Shown: in pieces, positions 1 to 8,290 of the stretch | How positions within the stretch are numbered: position 1 is the stretch's first letter | How the letters are laid out: each line of letters starts with the position of its first letter | From: Hanleya hanleyi | Lineage: Eukaryota > Mollusca > Polyplacophora > Lepidopleurida > Hanleyidae | DNA: 64,000 bases | Reading direction: 5' to 3' | Assembly: GCA_036873755.1 (NCBI GenBank) | Contig: JAVTVY010010452.1 | Location: forward strand, 409,948 to 473,947 | The notes under the pieces: generated by a model | What the model was told of the DNA's origin: nothing | What the model saw: only the letters and a program-made list of their open reading frames with translations | Database searches by the model: none | Translations under genes and position numbers: made by a program

Positions 1-1
1 C

Positions 2-1534
2 AACACCGATATGTTGTTGTCCCAACACAGACCGAAAAAGATTTCCGCTTGGCTTTGTAATTGCGGAGATCTCGTCCCCCCCTGCTTGTTGATATAGGAC
101 ACAACTGTTGTGTTGTCCGTCGCAACCAGCAGGTTCTTGTCGGTCAATACGCTCACCCACGTGCGGATGGCATGTGTCACTGCCATAAACTCCAACACGT
201 TTATATGGTACGAGCGTTCCTCGATTGTCCATAACCCGGATGTCGACTTGGGACTCGAGGTGGGCTCCCCATCCTTCCATAGATGCGTCCGTGAACAGGT
301 GATGTGACGGACGAAACGGAAGTAGGGACACACCTGGCATAACGTTGAGTGGATCCAGCCACCATAGGAGGCATTGTTTGACTAGCGGTGTTACAGGTAT
401 CCACGGATTCAACTGCCTTTCGACCCATTGATGATTGAAGTAAATCATTAATGGCCGAAGCTGCAACCGCCCTCTTGGGGTTACGTCCTGTGTTGACGTC
501 AAGAGGCCGATTATCGCAGCAAAGTGTAAAGCCCTGGCCTGAGATAACTTGAGGAACTGAGGTATCTTCGTCGTTATCTTTAGCCATCGATCTTCTGGGG
601 GTTTGGCGAGAGCTCGTAGCGTATCGTATTCCACCCCCAGAAATTTGCGCCTTTGCGAAGGAATCAGCTCTGATTTCTCTTCGTGTGGGATGTATCCCAG
701 AGAAGTCAATATCCTTAAGACAAACTGGGTGTCTAGGATTAACTGCTCCTTGCAGGCATTCCTTAGCAGGGAGTCGTCGATATAAAAGTGGTACTTTATA
801 CCTAGACTGTGCAGGAATTGTGCCACTGGTGTAAACACTCGTGTAAACACCCAAGGGGAAGTGGACAGGCCGAACGGAAGCACTTGAATTTGGAAGCGTC
901 GTTTGCCGACCATGAATCTCAAGTACTTCCTGTCCCCCAGATGTATCGGGATATGCAGGTATGCATCCCTTAAATCCAGAGAAGTCAGCCATTCCCCTTG
1001 CCTGAGTACTGTCCGGATAGACCGGAAGGACTCCATGCGGAAGTGTGGCGGTGGAGTGAGGTAGTCCTTGTTGAGGCGCTTTAGGTTTATAACCATGCGC
1101 ATCTCGGACGTGTCTTTCTTGGGGACCAGAAAGACCGGCGAATAGAACCCGGGTGACGTGTCCCAAACCGGAAGCTCTATTACAGCTGCCTTCTCTATCA
1201 GCTTGTCCACAGAGGACTGTATTGCTGATAGATGACCCGTTCGTAATGGTATACGAGACGGAAGGGGATGAGCAGTCAAGGGAGGAAGCGTGTCGAACAA
1301 TAGGCGATAGCCGTATCTGATCGTTCGAATGACCCACGCTTCCGTCCCGATCCTTATCCAGTTCCTCCAAAACAACTGCAGCCTTCCCCCTACCGGAAGG
1401 TCTAGTTGCTGGGGAACTGGAAACGTTATGTCTCGGTGTTCCCGCCATACCGGAAGCCACCCGGTACGGCCCGAGACATCAGGAATCCTTCTTCGACTGC
1501 TTAGATTTCCCCTTACCCTGCTTCTTATGGCCAT
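2..1534 (-). CDS. DIRS A reverse transcriptase-RNase H, open to the window edge
   Basis: I translated this frame by hand. It starts at an ATG at 1534, 55 bases before the gag stop, and stays open to position 2 (511 codons). RT motifs in order: FLVPKKD near 1130, the first catalytic aspartate in SLDLRDAY near 975, LPFGLSTSPWVFT near 860, and the catalytic pair in FYIDDSLL near 785-765. FLGVEYD near 630 follows. RNase H begins with FTDASMEGWGAHLES near 295-255. Near 241 the homologous reading moves by one frame; the continuation WTIEERSYHINVLEFMA and DNTTVVSYINKQGG lies in the neighbouring frame and is also open to the edge. So there is one frameshift and no nonsense codon. The enzyme copies element RNA into DNA. 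An overlapping open frame at 201-1460 is a shadow. Confidence 0.88.
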   Translation of the reverse strand, partial: MAIRSRVRGNLSSRRRIPDVSGRTGWLPVWREHRDITFPVPQQLDLPVGGRLQLFWRNWIRIGTEAWVIRTIRYGYRLLFDTLPPLTAHPLPSRIPLRTGHLSAIQSSVDKLIEKAAVIELPVWDTSPGFYSPVFLVPKKDTSEMRMVINLKRLNKDYLTPPPHFRMESFRSIRTVLRQGEWLTSLDLRDAYLHIPIHLGDRKYLRFMVGKRRFQIQVLPFGLSTSPWVFTRVFTPVAQFLHSLGIKYHFYIDDSLLRNACKEQLILDTQFVLRILTSLGYIPHEEKSELIPSQRRKFLGVEYDTLRALAKPPEDRWLKITTKIPQFLKLSQARALHFAAIIGLLTSTQDVTPRGRLQLRPLMIYFNHQWVERQLNPWIPVTPLVKQCLLWWLDPLNVMPGVSLLPFRPSHHLFTDASMEGWGAHLESQVDIRVMDNRGTLVPYKRVGVYGSDTCHPHVGERIDRQEPAGCDGQHNSCVLYQQAGGDEISAITKPSGNLFRSVLGQQHIGV

Positions 1535-2090
1535 AGGTAGATACTCTAGGCTCTAAAGAAGCAGGCGCTTGGCTCTGCTGTTGGCCGGAAGCACCCTTAT
1601 TAGCCTTGGAACTAGGCGGGTTCTTCTTAGCCTTCTTCGCCTTTGGACCCGACCCGGAAGCCATAGGTCTCTTGGACGAAGCACCGGAAGCAACTGACCT
1701 GTCATGCTCTATACGATCCATTTCAGGTCGAACTTCGGCAACAGCATCACCAAACAGTAAAGAAGGAGCCGTAGATGTCTCTAGTAGACTCCTCTTTACA
1801 GCTTCCGGTGTGTAACTATGCATAAAAGGAATGAAGGCCTTTCTCCTTAAATACACTAGCATAGAAGATAGGTAGGCATTGTGTACCAGTAAATCTTCTA
1901 CAGCACCGGAAGCAATCTTCTGGTAGTCAAGAACGAGGTTTATACCCTCCTGTAACTGTTCTTGACTGTCCGCGCCAGACAGCGAGAATAAACCATCCTT
2001 TATGGCTTTAAGAAACCAATCGAGGTGATTCGTAATCGCCACTCCTTGTCGAGCAGTTTCCTCAAGTACTGCGCCTGTTTGTTCGTGCAA
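1479..2090 (-). CDS. DIRS A gag-like ORF, C-terminal basic segment
   Basis: This 203-residue ORF has a helical middle (LVLDYQKIASGAVEDLLVHN and LLVYLRRKAF-like region) and a strongly basic Lys/Ser tail (GPKAKKAKKNPPSSK, then HKKQGKGKSKQSKKDS). The layout matches the end of element B gag, which finishes KPKKARRGYRGKGKGKRV. It ends at 1479, inside the start of the RT ORF. The tail is likely nucleic-acid binding by analogy with gag proteins. Confidence 0.6.
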   Translation of the reverse strand: MHEQTGAVLEETARQGVAITNHLDWFLKAIKDGLFSLSGADSQEQLQEGINLVLDYQKIASGAVEDLLVHNAYLSSMLVYLRRKAFIPFMHSYTPEAVKRSLLETSTAPSLLFGDAVAEVRPEMDRIEHDRSVASGASSKRPMASGSGPKAKKAKKNPPSSKANKGASGQQQSQAPASLEPRVSTYGHKKQGKGKSKQSKKDS

Positions 2091-2893
2091 GGAACATCTG
2101 GATTACTAGGCACTTTAGTATTGCTAGGACATAAATACTGAAAGTCGCCGTTCACCTCTGCAGACCGGAAGCTAAACGGTGAGTTATGTACGCCGTAACT
2201 TCGTATGTTTGGCTTCTGTACTGGGAACGGACCAGAAGATCCTGCAGGGCGGAAGCGAGCTTTAGGTCTCAGCCTTACTGCACGTTCCTCCTGCGTAACG
2301 GGTTCTGCTAAAGTTCTATGGAACAAGTGGCAAATAGAATGTATAGCAGTTGAGGCCGGAAGCGTGGTAGCCGATCTCGTAACCCGATTTGACTCTCCTG
2401 ATTCAGTTTCAATATCCCCCGCATGCGGGACCGGAAGCTGCATATCAGGAATTAAGTCATAGATGCCGGAAATAAGCTCATAATATTTCCTAGCATCCGG
2501 ATCAGTATTGGTAGGTTCATTCAATTCAGATCTACCGTACTGGTCCCTATCCACTTCCATAGCTTCCGGGGCTTCCTGCCAGGAGGGAGTATTGGAAGGG
2601 ATAGTCCTCGACAAATTAGCTTCCGGTTTCCTAGACTGTTCAGTCAAAACCGGAAGCAGTGGCGTACTACTTCGGAATTGACTGGTCATCATCTCTCTCA
2701 ATTCCTTCATTTCCTCACGTTGCTGTTCCATACCGCGCAGTATGGCAGCCAATGTGGGATCAGTCACTTGAGAGTGGACCGGAAGCAAGGCCTGACGAGG
2801 TGTGTTCACACTCAAGGACCCTCCAGCTGGACGTGAGCACGGCCACTGTAAAGGTCGGTGAACTGGCATACGAGGTCGTAAACCAGGAAGCAC
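2000..2893 (-). CDS. DIRS A gag-like ORF, third segment
   Basis: This 297-residue segment contains a likely short coiled coil (AAILRGMEQQREEMKELREMM, near residues 49-70) and an acidic stretch around ELNEPTNTDPDARKYYELISGIYDL. It matches no enzyme. It overlaps the previous segment by 134 bases and the next by 91 bases in different frames, so either it is separated from them by indels or the element uses frameshifting. CCGGAAGC sites within it are read as Leu-Pro-Val, Phe-Arg or Pro-Glu-Ala, depending on frame and orientation. Confidence 0.5.
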   Translation of the reverse strand: MLPGLRPRMPVHRPLQWPCSRPAGGSLSVNTPRQALLPVHSQVTDPTLAAILRGMEQQREEMKELREMMTSQFRSSTPLLPVLTEQSRKPEANLSRTIPSNTPSWQEAPEAMEVDRDQYGRSELNEPTNTDPDARKYYELISGIYDLIPDMQLPVPHAGDIETESGESNRVTRSATTLPASTAIHSICHLFHRTLAEPVTQEERAVRLRPKARFRPAGSSGPFPVQKPNIRSYGVHNSPFSFRSAEVNGDFQYLCPSNTKVPSNPDVPCTNKQAQYLRKLLDKEWRLRITSIGFLKP

Positions 2894-3554
2894 GTATAGG
2901 AGGACGCATCATACGTAATAATCCCGGTCCCGTACCACGAACACCCCCGGAAGCAGATATCTGACCTAAGCCACGCAAGGGCGAAGGTAGACCAGCAACC
3001 GGATGCCGCATAATTTGACCTGATTGAGAGGGTTCTTGATAACGCATCTCAGAGACAGGGAAATAATTTGGCATATCATAGGTACCTGTATACATACCAT
3101 ACTGCCGTTGTTGCGGGAACCTTAATCTCTGGTGGCCCAGAAGGCTCGTAGATACAAACGTCTCGGCAGGGGGACGAGGAAGGCCACCAGAAAAACCGGA
3201 AGCAGGTTGGGAAAATTCAGACAAACCGGAAGCAGCAGTTACAGGCATAACTGAGCGACCGGGAAGTCCAGGCCTCGACAGCGTCGAGGAAGGTATCTTC
3301 CCAACCCCGGATCCAAATGAAAACTTAACATTAGGCCCCTCACTAGTGCTGCCTAAGTTTTCGTAGTCATAAGTTGACCCCGATCGAGAGATCGGAGTCC
3401 CCTGGCTTTCCCACGCTAAGCCTGGATCCGTTACCGATCTCCCTTCATCGTCGTATCCAGGCGTCCGCTCAATTGGAATCTCCACGTCCACAGTCGTCGT
3501 AGTGCCAGACTCCAAATCTTCGATTATCCCTTCCACCTGTACCAACCGGGTCAT
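2760..3554 (-). CDS. DIRS A gag-like ORF, second segment
   Basis: This 264-residue reading frame is rich in Gly, Ser and Pro, with an acidic start (IIEDLESGTTTTVDVEIPIE) and low-complexity middle, as expected for the linker of a gag-type protein. Its ATG overlaps the preceding stop as ATGA. The last ~45 residues probably lie beyond a frameshift, because the more gag-like continuation is in the next frame from about 2893. Three CCGGAAGC sites (2947, 3196, 3226) are read here as Ala-Ser-Gly. No enzymatic domain is seen. Confidence 0.5.
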   Translation of the reverse strand: MTRLVQVEGIIEDLESGTTTTVDVEIPIERTPGYDDEGRSVTDPGLAWESQGTPISRSGSTYDYENLGSTSEGPNVKFSFGSGVGKIPSSTLSRPGLPGRSVMPVTAASGLSEFSQPASGFSGGLPRPPAETFVSTSLLGHQRLRFPQQRQYGMYTGTYDMPNYFPVSEMRYQEPSQSGQIMRHPVAGLPSPLRGLGQISASGGVRGTGPGLLRMMRPPIRASWFTTSYASSPTFTVAVLTSSWRVLECEHTSSGLASGPLSSD

Positions 3555-3961
3555 TGCCTTACCTGACTGACCCTTCGCCTGGTCTGAAATGGAAGCATCG
3601 TGAGCGGGGGGGGCGTTTGTTTATCTTTATTTACGTTCAATAGGCTGACTAACGTAGACCCAGCTACAGAACTAACAAGCCCCCTAGACTCCTCGCCTAC
3701 GCTAGTACGAGGAGACTGTGCTACATATGTCTCGTTGGCGAGATTGGTAGGCCTAACGACACCATTTCCCTCGTTAGCTGCCAGAGAACCGGCTAGATAC
3801 ACCTGGAATATGCCGGGCGCCCACACAATACACTCTTCACAGGCCGTGTCCCATGTACAGATTCTTCCCTGGCGGCATGGCGGACACGTTGAGTGAAGGC
3901 CATAACTAGGCTTGTCACCTCCACAAGACATGCATGACAATTGAGACATATTTTGAGCCAT
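3551..3961 (-). CDS. DIRS A gag-like ORF, N-terminal Cys-rich part
   Basis: This 136-residue ORF begins with a cysteine cluster: a CxxC near residue 10, CPPC near 26, CTW near 35 and CEEC-x-VW near 41. That arrangement is probably metal-binding. The start of element B gag (38950-39081) has the same spacing style and a similar end (CEVCSAWP), which supports homology. The ORF ends in TGA at 3551-3553, overlapping the ATG of the next ORF as ATGA. That could be termination-reinitiation or the product of a frameshift. The protein is presumably the RNA-binding structural protein of the particle; no biochemical function is certain. Confidence 0.6.
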   Translation of the reverse strand: MAQNMSQLSCMSCGGDKPSYGLHSTCPPCRQGRICTWDTACEECIVWAPGIFQVYLAGSLAANEGNGVVRPTNLANETYVAQSPRTSVGEESRGLVSSVAGSTLVSLLNVNKDKQTPPPLTMLPFQTRRRVSQVRQ

Positions 3962-4855
3962 TTTTACGCTGATAACTTATAGAATACTTCCCAAAGGACT
4001 TCTTGCAGGAAATCAGACGTCTGAGGTAATCCAACTGTGAGTAGTTTCGCTAGAAAAGGCACTTTTTCACGGAGTTGACAATGTTTACTTCCAGCCCTAC
4101 GAAGCAGTAGAACAAGAAGGAAGTAGAATTGTGGGTAGCTATGCTATCAGGTGACTAGCAGGGGAGATAACTGTGTCATTTAAATTCTTACTGTGGTATT
4201 TCATGTAGACAAGAAATGCAAACAGTGGAAGTGAGGTAAGTTTTCAGCGCAAATAACATTATCTTGTCAGACTCCCAAGAAAAATTGAGAAAACTTAAGA
4301 AATATTAAGGTTTTTTTTCTTGTTCAAGTTCATATTTTTTAACAGTGATAACAGGGGTAGAAAATCCGTTAACCGCAGTCGCGACCGAGTGAGGTCTCAT
4401 TGTCAACTAGTTCATACCGTGCCGCCACCAAACGCAATCTGAATGAAATTACCCATAAACTACTATAACATGTATACTTATATTCCACTACAAATATTAC
4501 TCAATTTCTATCAAATGTGCATCCGGGGGGTATCTTGTAAACATGCTTACCGGCACTGATCATTTTCACCGCCACCCGACGCAATCCCATTCAACTTACT
4601 CATGAAACGTTAACCACCAACATGTATCTATCATGGGGGGTATCATTTTGATCAAATGTGGGCATCCCTCAGACTATGCTCTAGTTTTTAAAGATCAATT
4701 CCTTCTATTTTCTCGTGAATGGTAGAAACAAGTTTAGTTTTTTGTGGTCAAATGTGTCTCATTTTGTACCTGTTGTAGCATACGTCACTTTCGCTGAGTT
4801 TGAGAGACATCGATTTCAGCCCAGATTTGAGGTTGATTACATCTTTAAAACATGA
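3962..4855. other. Non-coding flank of DIRS A with a diverged tandem duplication
   Basis: No gene is seen. 3962-4330 is probably the leader of DIRS A. Two diverged copies of a ~140-base unit lie at about 4410-4540 and 4545-4690, both carrying CCGCCACC near the start, CATGTAT in the middle and a GGGGGGTATC run near the end. Confidence 0.4.
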
Positions 4856-5008
4856 GGCAGCACCCAAAAGGTGCAACAACCCATCAGCCAGACAGTTTTA
4901 GTCAGTGTATATTGGTACAAAATAAACGGAAAACGCATATGTAAAAGCCTGAAAGATTTGGTTGAATGCAGAAGATGCTTTAGCAGTAGATTGTAAAAGA
5001 TTAAACAC
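4856..5008 (+). repeat. Left half of dispersed repeat R
   Basis: The block beginning ATGAGGCAGCACC and ending in AAAAGATTAAA matches 62425-62578 at high identity. In the 62.4-kb copy it runs straight into GTGATAAATTCAGTGG. Here that continuation is found only at about 8110, so this copy is split by ~3.1 kb of PLE-containing DNA. Confidence 0.75.
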
Positions 5009-5365
5009 AGGAAGGAAGCAATCAGAGATTGCCCAATTGTATGCTCCCCCCTTCTGCTTTAATCCGACACTGCCCCGCCATTCTTCTGTTCTGTTTTGGT
5101 CGGTGGAGGCCTAATTTGGATAATAAAAAAATTTCTGTTTCGTCACTTTTTTTGGCATGCCTCGCACAATACATATTCCAGGTATCGACCAACAAGTAAT
5201 AATACAATGTTTTGATGCAAGATGGTAGCCGGGGCTTTCGCCAAATCCGAAAATGTGACCTGGTTGTGAGAACTACATTCCTTGAGAGTATATTGTGGTG
5301 AAACACAGCAAGGAAGCAATCAGCCAAGAATGACAGAACAACAGAAGAAACTAAAATATCTGTTA
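5009..5365. other. Sequence between repeat R and the PLE, no gene recognised
   Basis: AAGGAAGCAATCAG occurs near 5013 and again near 5310, so the segment is partly duplicated. No convincing protein is encoded. It belongs to the DNA that separates the halves of repeat R. Confidence 0.3.
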
Positions 5366-5883
5366 GGCTTCCCTATATAGGAAGACAAGGTGAACAGCTA
5401 GTCAAGAAAACGATGTCCAAAGTCAATAGGTTGTTAAACGTTAAAGTTAAGATCATTGTTCTTTTCTACAACACTAAGACATCTTACTTCACTTCTATGA
5501 AGGATCGAATTGTTGAAGAATTTCAAAATATGGTTGTGTATAAATTCTCTTGTCCAGGTTGCTCTCAACAGTACATAGGTAAAATTAAAAGATGTCTTAT
5601 TACAAGAGCTACCGAGCATGCTGAGGACAATAACAGTGAGATTTTCAATCATATTCAAAACTGTGAGCACTTTGACCATATTATGAGATTGTTCAGCATG
5701 CCTAACTCAGACACCATTTTTGAACCTAGACTCCCTCTGATTATTTTTAACAACATGAAAGTTATAGATAAATCTCAACATTGGTCAGAATTATTATTTA
5801 AAGAGGCATTTGCAATTAAAAACAATAAACCCCAATTAAACCACGGACTGAAAGCTACAAAACAGTTAGCTTTGTTTGATTGA
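5366..5883 (+). pseudogene. Penelope-like element GIY-YIG endonuclease, C-terminal fragment
   Basis: The frame reads LPYIGRQGEQLVKK near 5370, then VVYKFSCPGCSQQYIGKIKR near 5534-5593, then ITRATEHAEDNNSEIFNHI and the terminal NHGLKATKQLALFD, stopping at 5883. CPGC plus YIG is the GIY-YIG endonuclease core found at the C-terminus of Penelope-like retroelements, where it nicks target DNA. The RT that should precede it is missing, so this is the 5'-truncated upstream copy of a tandem PLE pair. The ATG at 5413 is internal to the domain. Confidence 0.8.
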
Positions 5884-6223
5884 TAATCTGACAAATGTAT
5901 ATTATATTGAACTGATCACCTCCCTATACAAACACTTGTCAACCTTAACTGAATCTTTGTTTATTGTCACCACACACTGTTTAATCCCACATGCTGTTAA
6001 TCTCTTAAATCATGTATCAGATCTTTTATTGATCTTATCTGAATGTATTGCCACAACAACTGTTTTTACTGCACATAATTCACACTGATGCCATTTTTAC
6101 ATATATGTTTATTCGTCACTGATTATTTCAACACCTTACCTGTATATATATCATTTGGTTTCTCTGTCAAATTACTCCTGACGATGGTTTCAAGAAATAA
6201 ACCGAAATATCGAGTCACAATGA
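5884..6223 (+). repeat. PLE junction region (pseudo-LTR-like), between endonuclease tail and next copy
   Basis: This AT-rich non-coding stretch follows the endonuclease stop and precedes the second copy's protein. In Penelope-like elements the 3' end of one unit joins the 5' end of the next in partial tandem arrays, and this position is where the pseudo-LTR and ribozyme lie. The hammerhead-like fold at 6174-6215 is inside it. Confidence 0.6.
6174..6215 (+). ncRNA. Hammerhead-ribozyme-like motif of the PLE
   Basis: Core CTGACGA is at 6178-6184 and GAAA at 6204-6207. Helix II pairs GGTTT (6186-6190) with AAACC (6199-6203). Helix I pairs ACTC (6174-6177) with GAGT (6212-6215). The predicted cleavage is after C6211 in TATC, leaving a two-base-pair helix III. 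Minimal type I hammerheads with very short helix III are known from Penelope-like elements and are thought to act as dimers. The base after CTGACGA (T6185) is unpaired, where a G-C pair is usual, so activity is uncertain. Confidence 0.6.
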
Positions 6224-8045
6224 ACTGCTTGTCATTCTTCGGAGTGCTTACCCTGCTTTATTATGCAAAGCTAGTCAGTGGAAATTCTAATATTTGGAGA
6301 CAGCTCCGATCCACTGAGCTCCGTCTATACAGAGAAACCAACGCCTACAGAGCTGCCTTTCGGAAAAACTTGAACTTGATCTTGAGTTCTTGAAGAAATG
6401 CAGAGACAACAACCTGATACCCATATTCATCCGGTGGAAGAACCTAAAGTCCAAGCGACACAAGCTCAGAAGTCAACACCACAAACGATTGCTAAAAGAA
6501 GAAATCAGCCAGAAACATGCAGATCTACAGAAAGAGAAAACAACAGCGTCGCTTCACCAAACAGCTCTGCTCAAGCAAACGACATGGCTAAAGGGAACAG
6601 CCCTACGGATCCATGCCGAGAGATCATCAGACTTCGTAACAGAAAAAGCAAAGAAAACACTTGATGATAAATACAACAGCTTGGTGCGAGAATATAACCG
6701 AAAACAGGGCCTACGGAACAATCCCAACATGATCATCACAAACTTAACAGGAGAATCCTTAACCACAAACGAAGTAAGTGTCTTACAGTTTGGGCTGAAA
6801 TACGGACTAGCCACAAGATCTAAGGAATCAGGTGGAATTGTTGTGGGAGAAACTACGAAATCATCACCTCATACCGTCTTCATTCATAAAAAGAGAACGC
6901 ATCAGGACTTCCCTCAGATCTCTGGCTTATAATATCCTGGACTTCGACGATAAACGCCTTAATACGGACCACAAACACATCCAAACATTGAAGTCGCTGA
7001 AGGAGAGGTTCGCCATCCTCAAACCCGATAAAGGAAATGGAATTGTTCTTTTGAAAAGAGACGACTACTATACCAATATTGCTGCCTTGTTCGCGGACAG
7101 AAAGAAGTTTAAATTACTGCAGAGAGATCCTACCCTCACTCAGCTCAGAACCGTACAGACTTATTTAAGGACTCTACTGAAGAGAAATGAAATTGACGAC
7201 GACACCTACAAAGCTATAAGACCACAAGCTGCTTACTCTGCGAGAGCCCATGGCCTTCCCAAAATTCACAAGGAATACTCGGATATTCCGAAGTTCCGCC
7301 CAGTTGTCGATACGACAGGAACTGTGTACTCCAAAATCGGAAAGTATTTATCCAAGATTCTTCAACCACTAGGAACTAACGAATACCGTCTTAAAGACTC
7401 TTTTGATGCCGTCAGCCGGATTAACAACATCCCCCGTGAACACTTTGAACAAGGGTACCGTTTTGTTTCATTTGATGTTGAATCATTATTTACCAATGTG
7501 CCACTTTCCAAAACAGTTAATATAATTTTAGACCGTGTCTACAATCTACAGTTGATATCCACTAATCTCAGAAAACGAACTCTAAAGAAATTAATACTGG
7601 ACTCCTGTACCAAGACAGTAATTTCAGCTAATGGAACTTTTTATCAACAAATTGACGGAGTTACCATGGGCACATCACTTGGTCCTGTGCTTGCGGACAT
7701 ATTCATGACTGAACTCGAAAAAGATGTGGTAAATAATCTGTTCGAAAACAATGTTATAAAATTTTACTGTCGCTTTGTAGATGATACTCTGATTTTAGCT
7801 AAGCCCTCTGATTTTGCAACAATACAATCTGAACTGAATAAGTATGACAAGAACATCAAATTCACTTTTGATGATTTTACTGACAATAATGAAATACACT
7901 TCTTGGATATTAACGTATTGCCTAATTAATGGAACCAGCGTTTATAGGAAGACATCCCATACCGGCTTATTTACTAACTTTTCTAGTTTCCAACCTTGGG
8001 CAACCAAAATTTCTTGGATAAGAGCTTTGGTTCAGCGGACAGAGG
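6224..8045 (+). pseudogene. Penelope-like reverse transcriptase, frameshifted and 3' truncated
   Basis: The protein starts near 6224 and has a basic N-terminal region (RWKNLKSKRHKLRSQHHKR). It continues to GLKYGLATR, then FAILKPDKGNGIVLL near 7015, GLPKIHKE near 7250, motif A RFVSFDVESLFTNVP near 7460, motif B DGVTMGTSLGPVLADIF near 7650, motif C CRFVDDTLIL near 7770 and HFLDINV near 7900. GTSVYRKTSHTG and WIRALVQR follow in another frame. Frameshifts lie near 6362, 6835-6900 and 7920. The match ends near 8045, before the endonuclease. The longest intact piece (6832-7929) holds the whole catalytic core with its aspartates. It is a Penelope-type RT (telomerase-related), not an LTR-type RT. Confidence 0.88.
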
Positions 8046-8053
8046 GACAGACT

Positions 8054-8121
8054 TATGAATTTATCATATTTATGCCCTCCCCCTCTAATTAGAAGGGGGA
8101 GGGCATAAATATGATAAATTC
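8054..8121. repeat. Perfect hairpin at the PLE/repeat R junction
   Basis: Arms of about 27 bases (from TGAATTTATCATATTTATG and its complement) surround a short AT-rich spacer. The right arm contains the ATAAATTCA that belongs to repeat R, so the inner boundary of the PLE insertion lies within a palindrome. Confidence 0.85.
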
Positions 8122-8222
8122 AGTGTGGGATGTTGGATGCATTGGAGGACTATAATAAATAATTTGACATATCGCGTGCAAAAAAATATGGCGGAAGAAC
8201 CCAAATATTCTGAACAACAAGT
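8110..8222 (+). repeat. Right half of dispersed repeat R
   Basis: ATGATAAATTCAG...CTATAATAAATAATTTGACATAT...ATGGCGGAAGAAC matches 62580-62680. Together with 4856-5008 it reconstitutes the unsplit 62.4-kb copy. Confidence 0.75.
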
Positions 8223-8290
8223 GTTCTGAGAACCCCAACATCTCGCCTTGCGGGGTCATCTGCCGAACCTGCAGTAGTATTGAAAGCATA

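Larger units (their letters stand above)
1168..3233. repeat. Dispersed 8-bp motif cluster CCGGAAGC (17 exact copies)
   Basis: Plus-strand copies start at 1168, 1450, 1585, 1654, 1684, 1906, 2165, 2356, 2431, 2650, 2779, 2947, 3196 and 3226. Inverted copies (GCTTCCGG) start at 1801, 2562 and 2619. Eleven or more extend to ACCGGAAGC. Near-matches occur at 1022, 1393, 2249, 2466, 2884 and 3240. By chance, an 8-mer on both strands of 2.1 kb would occur about 0.06 times. Copies are read in all three frames and both orientations without breaking the frame they sit in. The core equals the ETS-family binding consensus (CCGGAA). Confidence 0.9.
1..3961 (-). mobile_element. DIRS-type YR retrotransposon A (truncated by window edge)
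   Basis: The minus strand reads Cys-rich gag-like ORFs from 3961 down to 1479, then an overlapping reverse transcriptase-RNase H ORF from 1534 to the window edge. This gag then RT-RH order, the FYIDD active site and the RNase H type match DIRS elements. The tyrosine recombinase that should follow lies outside the window, so the DIRS assignment rests on similarity of the RT and RH to elements B and C, which do carry YR fragments. The RT has no stop codon and one frameshift, so this is the youngest-looking of the three DIRS copies. The gag to early RT portion carries 17 exact copies of CCGGAAGC. Confidence 0.88.

Noticed and set aside
201..1460. A 419-codon minus-strand ORF as a gene
   Set aside because: It is the shadow of the DIRS A reverse transcriptase; the neighbouring frame gives SLDLRDAY, FYIDD and FTDAS motifs.
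1..3961. Viral origin for the RT-bearing segments
   Set aside because: No envelope, integrase or protease; the RT, RNase H and gag types belong to DIRS retrotransposons.
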